Below, piece after piece: positions 6,234-14,100 of a DNA stretch of 41,169 bases. Made by a program: the position numbers and the translations under genes. Source of the stretch: an uncultured bacterium (GTDB lineage: Bacteria > Actinomycetota > Coriobacteriia > Coriobacteriales > Eggerthellaceae); assembly GCA_947564525.1 (NCBI GenBank), contig CANOCK010000005.1, forward strand, positions 1-41,169, read 5' to 3'. Numbering within the stretch: position 1 is the stretch's first letter; each line of letters starts with the position of its first letter. A model generated the notes under the pieces. That model did not search any database, had not been told where the DNA came from, and worked only from the letters and a program-made list of their open reading frames with translations.

Positions 6234-8930
6234 TCACGCGCCGGCCACGGCCAGACTCACCGCATAGGAGAGCCTGGCCACGGGGGCGACGTCGCGGACG
6301 GGCGGGATGGCCAGGTCGGAGTCGAGCTCCAGGCCATAGGAGACCGGGATGCGGCCCGAGGCGTCCTTGGAAGTCGCAGCCGGGATGGAAAGGCCCGTGA
6401 GCGAGGCGGAGCCGGCAGCGCCCCCTGCCGTGAGCCTGGCCGTCTGGGACGAGCCGCCCTCCCCGAGCGTGGCCGTGAAGCGCACCTTGGAGGCGGAGCC
6501 CGCCCCGAAGATGGCCTCCAGCTCGGGAGCGCCGCCTGCAGGGTCGGGCGAGCCCGATGCGCCCAGCCCCTCGCAGGAGAGCGAGTCGAAGGCCACCGGT
6601 ACCACCATGTAGGAGAGGATGGCGCCCTCGGCCGAGGTGCCGGGGGCCACGCGCACCTGGCCCGTGAGCGAGTCCACTTCGAAGGCGACCAGGGCAAGAG
6701 GCGCTATCGGCACGTCAACGTCATAGCTAAGGGACCACTTGGCGTAGGCCGTCACGTCCTCGGTCGGCCCCTCGGCCTCGGCTACCCACCTGAGCTGCTG
6801 GTCGTAGAGCTGCTCCCCCTTGCCGCCCGGCTCGCTCCAGTAGCCGCGGAACACGTGGCCCTCCCGGACGGGCCTGGGCGCGACGGGCATCTTCACCTTG
6901 CCGTCGGCGCCCACCTCGTCGACGGCCGCCCGCACCGAGCCGTCGGCTCCGGGCTTCGCCTCCTCCGGGAAGCTCCCGCCGCCGGGGTCGAAGGCCACCT
7001 CGTGGCCGTAGAGGGGAAAGACGTAGAAGTCGTCGCCATCGCCGAGCGCCACCCATTCCTCCCCTGGCTCAAGGCGCGAGAGCTGCGTCGGGGAGGGCCC
7101 GGCCCAAACCGCGGCGAAGGGGCGGCCCTCCGCGCCGGCGGAGGTGGCCGCGACGCCCCCGTCCGACCACACGGCCCGGCTCTCGAGGACGCCATCGCGG
7201 AACCGGATGTGGGTGAACTGGTTGTGCGCCTCGCCCCGACGGACCCACTGGAAGGGGGCGAAGGCGGCCTCTACCCAGGCATCTCCGGACCAGCTGTACT
7301 GCGCCTTGGTGTCGAAGCGTTGGTACATGTCGCCGCCCTTGTCCCACTTGGCGTAGGCCGTCACGTCCTCGGTCGGCCCCTCGGCCTCGGCTACCCACCT
7401 GAGCTGCTGGTCGTAGAGCTGCTCCCCCTTGCCGCCCGGCTCGCTCCAGTAGCCGCGGAACACGTGGCCCTCCCGGACGGGCCTGGGCGCGACGGGCATC
7501 TTCACCTTGCCGTCGGCGCCCACCTCGTCGACGGCCGCCCGCACCGAGCCGTCGGCTCCGGGCTTAGCCTCCTCCGGGAAGCTCCCGCCGCCGGGGTCGA
7601 AGGTTATAAGCAAAAATGCATACAGATCACCGTCGATGCCACGCCACCCGAAGTCCTTCTCAACTTTGTTCAGCGTTGTTTCTGATTTTCCAATATATGC
7701 AGTTGTATAGTGCCATAGGCCTCCATTGGGCATGTACATCCATCTGCGATCATCGTCGAAGCCCCGCATGACCCAGAGAATTCCGCCTTCGTACTTGCAG
7801 GTCCTAATCTCTCCTGGATCACTTCCTCGACGCGACCAGGTGTAAGGCGTAAGCTTCGTGCAGCCTTGATAGGTGATCGTTCCGTTGAGGAACTCTTTGC
7901 CGTACATGCTGGAGGAATTCGTTTTCACGTACAAGCGATAGCCAGGCGCGTTACCCAAGGAACGTACTCCCAGCCCCAGATCATCAGAAGACATCCATAA
8001 CAACGTCTGGTCAATCGAGCTATACAGACAACCGTTCCGCGAGGAGAAGGCTGCGCTGCCCGCTTCCACGTCGATGGCGGACACGCCGGCCGAATGCGAG
8101 AAGCGCGACGGGTCCACCACCTCCGCTTCCTTGAGGATGCGGGCAGCGCCCTGCTTGCCCTCGGGAACGAGCAAGAGGCGTGTTCGGTCGGCATCGAAGA
8201 GCATGCCGTCGAAAGAAGATAGGTGGGGGTTGCCCTCGGCCACCTCGACCGAGGCGACAGAGGAGCCCTCGAAGGCGGCCTGGTCGACGGTCTCGACCGA
8301 GGCCGGCAGCACGACCATGGCCGCGTCGCACCCAGCGAGGGCGCGGGGGCCGATGGCGGCCAGGAAGTATTGGGAGCCGTCGTAGCTGACAGCGTCGGGG
8401 AGCGTCAGGGTCGCAGGCTCAATGGCGCCATCAGCGCCAGAGCTCGCCTCAGGGCCAGGCGCCGCGAGGCCTTCTGCCACGCCGACGTCGGAGCCCTCAT
8501 CAAGGCCAGCGTCCGAGCCACCCACCAGCCCATCGGCGAGCGTCTGGGGCGACACAGCCACCAGGGCCACCTCGCCTTCGCCTACGATCGCGTAGGTGAG
8601 GCCATCCACCGTGAAGGACCCGACGACAGGCTCGATGGCCTCGTCGTCGCCGTCCACGAGCGCCACGTCGGCGCTCAGGCGTAGCATACCATCCGACAAG
8701 TAGGCCGCTAGAGTGGAAACGTTGACAGACTCGGAGCTAGCAGCATCCGCCGCAAGCCCGGCGTCGCCCTGCCCGTCGGAGGCGTCATCAGCGCCTTCGA
8801 CAACGGGAGCATCCGAAGGCTCATCCGCCTTCGCAGGGGCGGTCATCGAAGCGGTCGCCAACATCAAGGCGACGAAAGTCAAGGCCAGCCTTCCCAGGGG
8901 CTTGGCCGGAGAGACGGCAGGGGCTCGCAT
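6234..8930 (-). CDS. Secreted BspA-like leucine-rich/Listeria-Bacteroides repeat surface protein (A)
   Basis: An 898-residue secreted protein. A signal peptide covers about residues 1-35 (basic MRAPAVSPAKPLGR, hydrophobic LALTFVALMLATA, then APAKA). Acidic low-complexity stretches follow. A BspA-type leucine-rich region covers about residues 165-300 (AAIGPRALAGCDAAMVVLPASVETVDQAAFEGSS). A cassette with no family I recognise covers about 298-442. Two nearly identical Listeria-Bacteroides (Flg_new) repeats at about 443-529 and 646-732 start FDPGGGSFPEEAKPG and end VTAYAKW; a unique 115-residue spacer separates them. A C-terminal beta-rich module covers about 733-898. No LPXTG motif and no C-terminal membrane helix are present, so the attachment mode is unknown. 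The ATG at 8930 has GGAAGGAG upstream. Protein B at 28363-31089 is a paralogue. The cassette (about 7604-8040) is visibly AT-richer than the rest. Role in adhesion or carbohydrate/host contact is inferred from the repeat types only. Confidence 0.88.
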   Translation of the reverse strand: MRAPAVSPAKPLGRLALTFVALMLATASMTAPAKADEPSDAPVVEGADDASDGQGDAGLAADAASSESVNVSTLAAYLSDGMLRLSADVALVDGDDEAIEPVVGSFTVDGLTYAIVGEGEVALVAVSPQTLADGLVGGSDAGLDEGSDVGVAEGLAAPGPEASSGADGAIEPATLTLPDAVSYDGSQYFLAAIGPRALAGCDAAMVVLPASVETVDQAAFEGSSVASVEVAEGNPHLSSFDGMLFDADRTRLLLVPEGKQGAARILKEAEVVDPSRFSHSAGVSAIDVEAGSAAFSSRNGCLYSSIDQTLLWMSSDDLGLGVRSLGNAPGYRLYVKTNSSSMYGKEFLNGTITYQGCTKLTPYTWSRRGSDPGEIRTCKYEGGILWVMRGFDDDRRWMYMPNGGLWHYTTAYIGKSETTLNKVEKDFGWRGIDGDLYAFLLITFDPGGGSFPEEAKPGADGSVRAAVDEVGADGKVKMPVAPRPVREGHVFRGYWSEPGGKGEQLYDQQLRWVAEAEGPTEDVTAYAKWDKGGDMYQRFDTKAQYSWSGDAWVEAAFAPFQWVRRGEAHNQFTHIRFRDGVLESRAVWSDGGVAATSAGAEGRPFAAVWAGPSPTQLSRLEPGEEWVALGDGDDFYVFPLYGHEVAFDPGGGSFPEEAKPGADGSVRAAVDEVGADGKVKMPVAPRPVREGHVFRGYWSEPGGKGEQLYDQQLRWVAEAEGPTEDVTAYAKWSLSYDVDVPIAPLALVAFEVDSLTGQVRVAPGTSAEGAILSYMVVPVAFDSLSCEGLGASGSPDPAGGAPELEAIFGAGSASKVRFTATLGEGGSSQTARLTAGGAAGSASLTGLSIPAATSKDASGRIPVSYGLELDSDLAIPPVRDVAPVARLSYAVSLAVAGA
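6735..6994 (-). repeat. 260-bp direct repeat, copy 1, inside surface protein A
   Basis: Identical to 7344-7603 at 259 of 260 positions; the single difference is base 6957 (c) against 7566 (a). The copies lie 609 bases apart in the same frame and encode one Flg_new repeat each. Such identity at the DNA level points to recent duplication or ongoing gene conversion. Confidence 0.97.
7344..7603 (-). repeat. 260-bp direct repeat, copy 2, inside surface protein A
   Basis: Second copy of the repeat at 6735-6994. The identity stops abruptly at 7603, exactly where the AT-richer central cassette of the gene begins, which suggests a recombination junction. Confidence 0.97.
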
Positions 8931-9160
8931 TGCACCCAGCTCCTTCCGCTATGAGGTTGTTCCCGCTGCGGAGGAGGCCAAGGCGCGCTCGAAGCTCTGA
9001 CGACTTGCAAAGAGGAAGGCATCCACCGCAGTCGTCAAACGCCAAGATTGCATGCAACTGGAATCGCTTCCAAGAAAATGCACCCTCGAATGGCAGATGC
9101 CCTCCAATTCATGCATTTTCCTAGATTCGAGAACTAGAGAAAACGGGTATTCTCTTGCAT

Positions 9161-9247
9161 GCAATTCCCTCTATGGGGAATCGGCGTTTGACGCTTGGGA
9201 ATATACCAAGCGCCCGGGGAGCGCGCAAGGGGGAATTTGGGAATTGC
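9161..9247. repeat. Inverted repeat, family member A (upstream of surface protein A)
   Basis: The outer arms GCAATTCCC and GGGAATTGC are perfect. The inner arms CGCTTGG and CCAAGCG close a GAATATA loop. A related but diverged arrangement (TTGCATGCA, ATTCCCTCT, then AGGGAATTGC) lies at 28034-28121 upstream of surface protein B, at a similar distance from that gene's start. Confidence 0.7.
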
Positions 9248-9324
9248 CAGCATTCGACACCCCTAACAGGTAAAACCCGAGGTGTGGCCAGCGCACCCAG
9301 CGGCCCTTCCATGGCTTGGGCCGT

Positions 9325-9387
9325 AGGCGCAGGCGATGCCGGCCGGGCCGACAGCAGCACGAGGCGCGGCGGCTGTCGCCTGCGCCT
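9325..9387 (-). terminator. Hairpin terminator after serA
   Basis: AGGCGCAGGCGA (9325-9336) and TCGCCTGCGCCT (9376-9387) are a perfect 12-bp inverted repeat starting 10 bases after the serA stop. A competing inner stem (CGACAGC/GCTGTCG) overlaps one arm. No U-tract is present. Confidence 0.55.
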
Positions 9388-9397
9388 CGTCCCTCGG

Positions 9398-10975
9398 CTA
9401 CAGCGACAGGTACCAGAGGTTCTTCAGGTCGATGGCGCCGCGCAGGCTCGCCAGCACCTCGTCGGTCACGTCGCCCTCGACGTTCATGTACACGAGCGCG
9501 CACTGCTGGTCGGGGTTCGTGCCGATCTGCATGGTAGTGATGTTCACGCCGGCATCTCCCAGGATCGTGCCGATGGTGCCGATGCGGCCCGAGGCATCCT
9601 CGTACTCGAACACGAGGGCCTGGGGCGCCGGAACGATGTCGATCTTGTAGTCCAGCAGCGATACGATGCGCGCCGTCTGCTCGATGCCGAACAGGGTGGC
9701 CGCCACCTCCACGCCGTCGGCGACCACGCGCACGGCCGAGGCGTACTCCTGGGCATCGCTCTCCGAGGCGGTTTCCACGTGGATGCCGTAGCGCGAGGCG
9801 ATGGACACGGCGTCAGGAGTGGTCACGTCGGCGGCCTTGCGGTCGGTCAGCATGCCATCCAGCACGCCGGACACCAGCAGGGCCGGGTCGGAGGAGGCCA
9901 GGCCGCCCGCCAGCTCCACCCGCAGCAGCTTCGGCGTGCGGCCGAGCACCTGCAGCAGCAGCCGGCCCATCATGCGGCAGGCAGGCACGTAGGGGGCGAT
10001 GGCGTCGAGCATCTCGGAGGGCAAAGGCGACTTGTTGATGGCCGTGGGCACCATGGAGCCCTCCAGGCCCGCCCACACCGCCTCGGCAATCTGACGGCCG
10101 GCCCGGGCCTGGGCCTCGGCGGTGACCGCGGCGATGTGCGGCGTGAGCACCGCAGCGTCCATGCCGTGCAGGGGGCTGTCCAGGCAGGGCTCGCCCTCGT
10201 AGACGTCCAGGGCGCAGCCAGCCACCTTCCCCGCCGCCACGAAGTCGGCCAGGGAGCCCACGTCGTAGATGCCGCCGCGGGCGGTGTTCACCACCACGAC
10301 CCCCTCCTTGCACGCGGCGAACTGCTCGGGGCCGAACATGTGGGTGGTCTCGGCGGTCTTCGGCAGGTGCACCGTGATGAAGTCGGCCAGGGGCAGCACC
10401 TCGTCCATGGAGTCGTAGAGCCGCACGCCCAGGTGCTCGGCGCGCTCCAGGCTGCAATAGGGATCGTAGGCCACCAGCTTCATGCCGAAGGCCCGGGCCC
10501 GCTGGGCCACCAGCTCGCCGACGCGCCCCAAGCCGAAGATGGCCAGGGTCTTGCCCAGCAGCTCCGAGCCAGTGAAGCTGGTGCGGTCCCATCGGCCATC
10601 GTGCATGGAGGCGTTGGCCTGCGGGATGCGCCGGGCCGCCGCCAGCAGCAGCGCCATGGTGTGCTCGGCTGCCGACACGATGTTGGAGGTAGGGGCGTTG
10701 CACACGGTGATGCCCTTGGCCGTGGCGGCATCGACGTTGATGTTGTCCACGGTGACGCCGGCGCGCCCGATGATCTTCAGGTTCTCCGCCGCGTCGATGA
10801 CCTCGGGGGTGATGCGCGTGGCCGATCGCACGATGATGGCATCGTAGGGAGGTATGGCCTCGATGAGCTGCTCGGGCGTGAGGTCCAGCCGCACATCCAC
10901 CTCCAGCCCGCGACGCTCCAGGGCCTCGAGCCCCTCCTCGGCGATGGTCTCGGTTACCAGGACTCTCTTGGCCAT
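9398..10975 (-). CDS. serA: D-3-phosphoglycerate dehydrogenase, long form with ACT domain
   Basis: SerA oxidises 3-phosphoglycerate to 3-phosphohydroxypyruvate with NAD, the entry step of serine synthesis. The 525-residue protein has the substrate-binding part split around the NAD domain (about residues 100-285, GLGRVGELVAQRARAFG), with the catalytic segments ARGGIYD and TPHIAAVTAEA. The allosteric substrate-binding domain (about 320-440) and a C-terminal ACT domain (about 450-525, DASGRIGTIGTILGDAGVNITTMQIG) follow, as in other actinobacterial enzymes. The ACT domain suggests serine feedback. The ATG at 10975 has AGAAGGAGG upstream. The same frame is open far upstream through serC, but that is a shadow and not a fusion. 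It lies downstream of serC, separated by 188 bases that contain a large hairpin. Confidence 0.96.
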   Translation of the reverse strand: MAKRVLVTETIAEEGLEALERRGLEVDVRLDLTPEQLIEAIPPYDAIIVRSATRITPEVIDAAENLKIIGRAGVTVDNINVDAATAKGITVCNAPTSNIVSAAEHTMALLLAAARRIPQANASMHDGRWDRTSFTGSELLGKTLAIFGLGRVGELVAQRARAFGMKLVAYDPYCSLERAEHLGVRLYDSMDEVLPLADFITVHLPKTAETTHMFGPEQFAACKEGVVVVNTARGGIYDVGSLADFVAAGKVAGCALDVYEGEPCLDSPLHGMDAAVLTPHIAAVTAEAQARAGRQIAEAVWAGLEGSMVPTAINKSPLPSEMLDAIAPYVPACRMMGRLLLQVLGRTPKLLRVELAGGLASSDPALLVSGVLDGMLTDRKAADVTTPDAVSIASRYGIHVETASESDAQEYASAVRVVADGVEVAATLFGIEQTARIVSLLDYKIDIVPAPQALVFEYEDASGRIGTIGTILGDAGVNITTMQIGTNPDQQCALVYMNVEGDVTDEVLASLRGAIDLKNLWYLSL

Positions 10976-11052
10976 CTTCGGCCTCCTTCTCGGACGTAGA
11001 GTGCCAAAGGCTGTCGAAGGGGCGGACGGCCGCCCCTCAGTGCGTGCAATTC

Positions 11053-11151
11053 GTGCGATTGGGACGTTCCAAACTGCACATCGGCTGCGGAACCAGCTTT
11101 CTGCACAACCTGCACATCGGAGACGTGCAGTTTGGAGCGTCCCAATCGCAC
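11053..11151. repeat. 27-bp near-perfect inverted repeat between serC and serA
   Basis: The arms are 11053-11079 (GTGCGATTGGGACGTTCC... ending CTGCAC) and the reverse complement of 11125-11151, matching at 26 of 27 positions. The 45-base loop contains CTGCACATCGG again (11110-11120), a direct copy of the inner end of the left arm. The right arm ends about 13 bases beyond the serC stop. The structure is much longer than a normal terminator and could end, attenuate or be processed from the serC-serA transcript. Confidence 0.85.
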
Positions 11152-11163
11152 CCGGCCCGGCGC

Positions 11164-12246
11164 CTAGGCGTGGGCGCGCTCGAACTCGGCCATGTAGTCC
11201 ACCAGGGCCTGGACGCCGGCCTTGGGCATGGCGTTGTAGATGCTCGCGCGCATGCCGCCCACCGAGCGGTGCCCCTTGATCGACTCGATGCCGTGGCTCT
11301 TCGCCTCGGCCACGAACAGGGCGTCCAGCTCCTCGTCGCCGGTGACGAAGGGCACGTTCATGAGCGAGCGGTCCTCCTTGCGGGCGGTGCCGCGGAACAG
11401 CTCGGAGGAGTCCAGGTAGTCGTAGAGCAGCGCCGCCTTCTCCTCGTTGCGCTGCTTCATGGCCGCCAGGCCGCCTTGGGCCTTCAGCCACTTGAACACC
11501 AATCCGCACACGTAGATGCCGTAGGCCGGCGGGGTGTTGGACAGGCTCTTGGCCTTGACCTGGGTGGAGTAGCGCATGATGGTGGGCGTGAAGGGCAGCA
11601 CGTCCTCGCGCACCAGGTCGTCGCGGACGATCACGATGGTGACGCCGGCCGGGCCGATGTTCTTCTGGGCGCCGCCGTAGACGAGGCCGAAGCGGCTCAC
11701 GTCCATGGGCTCGGAGAGGAACATGGAGCTGACGTCGGTGACCAAGGGCACGCTGCCGGTGTCGGGCAGCTCGGGGTAGCGGGTGCCGTAGATGGTCTCG
11801 TTCTGGCAGATGTAGACGTAGTCGGCCTCGGGCGAGAGCTCGAGGGAGGCCACATCGGGCACGTAGGAGAAGTTGCCGTCCTCGGAGCTGGCCACGCAGC
11901 GGGCGTCGCCGTAGAGCTTGGCCTCCTTCCACGCCTTCTTCGACCACGAGCCCGACACGATGTAGTCGGCCACCTTGCCCTGCATGAGGTTCATGGGAAT
12001 GGCGGCGAACTGCTGGGTGGCGCCGCCCTGCAGGAACAGCACCTGGTAGTTGTCGGGGATGGCCAGGAGCTCGCGCAGGTCGGCCTCGGCCGCCTCGATG
12101 ATGCCGGCGAAGGGCTTGGAGCGGTGGCTCATCTCCATGACGGACATGCCGGTGCCGTCGTAGTCGAGCATCTCGGCCGCTGCCTGGCGCAGCACCTCTT
12201 CGGGAAGCACCGCCGGGCCGGCGGAGAAGTTGTAGACCCTGCCCAT
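11164..12246 (-). CDS. serC: Phosphoserine aminotransferase
   Basis: SerC is a PLP enzyme that transaminates 3-phosphohydroxypyruvate with glutamate to phosphoserine. The 360-residue length is typical. Family signatures are visible: YNFSAGPAVLP at the N-terminus, EMSHRSKPF, the cofactor-binding FLQGGATQQF, DVSSMFLSEP, and the lysine region YGGAQKNIGPAG, whose Lys should form the Schiff base. The C-terminal GHRSVGGMRASIYNAMP matches the substrate phosphate/carboxylate site. The ATG at 12246 has AGAAGGAGAG upstream. It precedes serA in the same direction, so the two pathway enzymes are probably co-expressed, subject to the hairpin between them. Confidence 0.97.
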   Translation of the reverse strand: MGRVYNFSAGPAVLPEEVLRQAAAEMLDYDGTGMSVMEMSHRSKPFAGIIEAAEADLRELLAIPDNYQVLFLQGGATQQFAAIPMNLMQGKVADYIVSGSWSKKAWKEAKLYGDARCVASSEDGNFSYVPDVASLELSPEADYVYICQNETIYGTRYPELPDTGSVPLVTDVSSMFLSEPMDVSRFGLVYGGAQKNIGPAGVTIVIVRDDLVREDVLPFTPTIMRYSTQVKAKSLSNTPPAYGIYVCGLVFKWLKAQGGLAAMKQRNEEKAALLYDYLDSSELFRGTARKEDRSLMNVPFVTGDEELDALFVAEAKSHGIESIKGHRSVGGMRASIYNAMPKAGVQALVDYMAEFERAHA

Positions 12247-12290
12247 GGACGTCTCTCCTTCTTGTTCGGTTGTCTCCTGACAGGGTTCCC

Positions 12291-12296
12291 ATTGTA
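12291..12296 (-). promoter_or_regulatory. Possible -10 element of serC
   Basis: TACAAT on the minus strand, 45 bases upstream of the serC start. No good -35 hexamer is seen at the usual distance, so the call rests on the -10 alone. Confidence 0.4.
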
Positions 12297-12456
12297 GCGC
12301 ATGGGCCCTGGGGCGCCTGGGCGCTGCGGCGGTTTTCGCCTGGCGGCCGGGGCGCCGGCGCCGGACGAGGGCCGCCCGGGCCAGCGTGGACGCCGGGCAG
12401 CCCAGGGCGAGGTTACCTCTTTGTTAAACCGCGCCTCCCCCGTCGGCAAAGCACGC

Positions 12457-12462
12457 TATACT
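12457..12462 (+). promoter_or_regulatory. Possible -10 element of the PurF-like gene
   Basis: TATACT, 65 bases upstream of the GTG start. The expected -35 position is GC-rich and does not match. A GGGGGC/GCCCCC stem-loop lies in the short leader (about 12482-12505). Confidence 0.4.
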
Positions 12463-12527
12463 CGCAGACAGAGAGAAAACAGGGGGCGCCGACCGCGCAG
12501 CCCCCGGCTTCGTCGAAAGGGACTTCC

Positions 12528-13949
12528 GTGGGCGGATTCTTCGGTGCGGCCTCGAGCCGCGACGTTGTGCTGGACGTGTTCTTCGGCGTGGACTACCACT
12601 CGCATTTGGGCACCCGGCGCGCAGGCATGGTGTTCGTCGAGGAGGGCGGCTTCCAGCGGGAGATCCACTCCATCGAGAACACCCCCTTCCGCACCCGCTT
12701 CGAGGACGACCTGCCGGGTTTCCACGGCATGAGCGGCATCGGCTGCATCAGCGACACCGACCCGCAGCCCCTGCTGGTCCGCAGCCACCTGGGCACCTTC
12801 GCCATCACCACCGTGGGCGCCATCAACAACGCCGAGGCGCTGGTGGAGGAGTTCTTCGGCTGCGGCGAGAAGCAGTTCATGGCCATGAGCTCAGGCAAGG
12901 TGAACTCCACCGAGCTGGTCGCGGCGCTCATCAACCAGAAGGAGAGCTTCGTCGAGGGCATCCGCTACGCCCAGTCGAAGGTGGATGGGTCGCTCACGCT
13001 GCTGGTCATGGAAGCGGACGGCTCGATCATCGCCGCGCGGGACGCCATGGGGCGCCTGCCGGTGCTCATCGGCAGGGACGACGCGGGGCGCTGCGTGTCC
13101 TTCGAGTCCTTCGCCTACCACAAGCTGGGCTACGAGGACGACTACGAGCTTGGCCCCGGCGAGATCGTGCGCGTGCGGGCCGACGGGCTGGAGCAGCTGT
13201 CGCCTCCGGGCGACCGCATGCGGATCTGCGCGTTCCTGTGGGTGTACTACGGCTACCCCAACTCCAACTACGAGGGCGTGAACGTCGAGGTGATGCGCTA
13301 CCGCAATGGCGCCGTCATGGCCCGGGACGAGGCGGCGGCCGGCGGCGTGCCCGAGGTGGACTACGTGGCCGGCGTGCCCGACTCCGGCGTGCCCCACGCC
13401 ATCGGCTACGCCCAAGGCTGCGGCGGCACCTTCGCACGGCCCTTCATCAAGTACACCCCCACCTGGGCGCGCTCCTTCATGCCGACGAACCAGGAAGTCC
13501 GCAACCGCGTGGCCAAGATGAAGCAGATCCACATCCCCGAGCTCATCGAGGGCAAGAAGCTGCTGTTCGTGGACGACTCCATCGTGCGCGGCACCCAGCT
13601 GCGCGAGACCGTGGACTTCCTCTACGGCTGCGGCGCCGAAGAGGTGCACATGCGCAGCGCCTGCCCGCCCATCATGTTCAGCTGCAAGTACCTGAGCTTC
13701 TCGTCGAGCAAGTCCGAGATGGACCTCATCGCCCGGCGCGTGGTGCAGGACCTCGAGGGCGACGAGGGGCAGAAGCACCTTGCTGAGTACGCCGACGCCT
13801 CCACCGAGCGGGGCCAGTGCATGCTCAAGACCATCTGCGAGCAGCTGGGCTTCGACTCCCTGGGCTACCAGAGCCTGCCCGGCATGCTGGAGGCCATCGG
13901 CATCGACCCGGAGTCGGTGTGCACCTACTGCTGGACCGGGCGCGAGTAG
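12528..13949 (+). CDS. Amidophosphoribosyltransferase (PurF) homologue lacking the N-terminal cysteine
   Basis: A 473-residue protein with the PurF layout: an N-terminal class II glutaminase-like domain (residues 1-240) and a C-terminal phosphoribosyltransferase domain with the PRPP motif LLFVDDSIVRGTQ (about 345-357). True PurF starts Met-Cys-Gly, the Cys being the nucleophile that hydrolyses glutamine. Here the protein starts Met-Gly-Gly-Phe-Phe-Gly, so that Cys is missing. From memory, a group of clostridial and coriobacterial paralogues starts the same way (MGGFFGA), so this is probably a real subfamily and not an error. Cysteines that could hold an iron-sulfur cluster are present (SACPPIMFSC and the C-terminal CTYCWTG). 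The GTG start has AAAGGGA upstream. It could use ammonia, or have a different or regulatory role; I do not assign the purine step. Confidence 0.85.
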   Translation: MGGFFGAASSRDVVLDVFFGVDYHSHLGTRRAGMVFVEEGGFQREIHSIENTPFRTRFEDDLPGFHGMSGIGCISDTDPQPLLVRSHLGTFAITTVGAINNAEALVEEFFGCGEKQFMAMSSGKVNSTELVAALINQKESFVEGIRYAQSKVDGSLTLLVMEADGSIIAARDAMGRLPVLIGRDDAGRCVSFESFAYHKLGYEDDYELGPGEIVRVRADGLEQLSPPGDRMRICAFLWVYYGYPNSNYEGVNVEVMRYRNGAVMARDEAAAGGVPEVDYVAGVPDSGVPHAIGYAQGCGGTFARPFIKYTPTWARSFMPTNQEVRNRVAKMKQIHIPELIEGKKLLFVDDSIVRGTQLRETVDFLYGCGAEEVHMRSACPPIMFSCKYLSFSSSKSEMDLIARRVVQDLEGDEGQKHLAEYADASTERGQCMLKTICEQLGFDSLGYQSLPGMLEAIGIDPESVCTYCWTGRE

Positions 13950-14043
13950 GGCCGCGAGGCCGCTGGGGGTCGCTCGGGCCAGCGTCGGCCTCGCTGCGAC
14001 CCCAAGGGCGGGCCCGGGCCCGCAACCTCGCCAGGAAGGCGCG

Positions 14044-14075
14044 AAGGGCCTCCCGCCAGGCGGCGGGAGGCCCTT
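14044..14075. terminator. Bidirectional terminator between the PurF-like gene and the rubredoxin gene
   Basis: AAGGGCCTCCCGCC and GGCGGGAGGCCCTT form a perfect 14-bp stem with an AGGC loop between two convergent genes. A short pyrimidine run (CCCTT) follows on the plus strand. Confidence 0.8.
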
Positions 14076-14100
14076 CCCTTGCAGCGACCGCAGCGCGGCC

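Larger units (their letters stand above)
8931..9397. other. Strongly self-complementary intergenic region upstream of surface protein A
   Basis: This 467-base gap separates the surface protein A start from the serA stop. It holds several nested inverted repeats. CGTCAAACGCC (9033-9043) faces GGCGTTTGACG (9183-9193). TTGCATGCAA, itself a palindrome, occurs at 9048-9057 and 9155-9164. GAAAATGCA (9074-9082) faces TGCATTTTC (9112-9120). GCAATTCCC (9161-9169) faces GGGAATTGC (9239-9247). The part from 9033 to 9247 is AT-richer than its surroundings. No gene is convincing here. It may hold the promoter and a structured leader of surface protein A, or an independent small RNA. Confidence 0.6.

Noticed and set aside
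9398-12292. A single 964-residue frame that seems to fuse serC and serA
   Set aside because: Only its C-terminal 525 residues (SerA) are in the coding frame; the rest is serC read in a wrong frame. SerC has its own complete frame, start and ribosome site.
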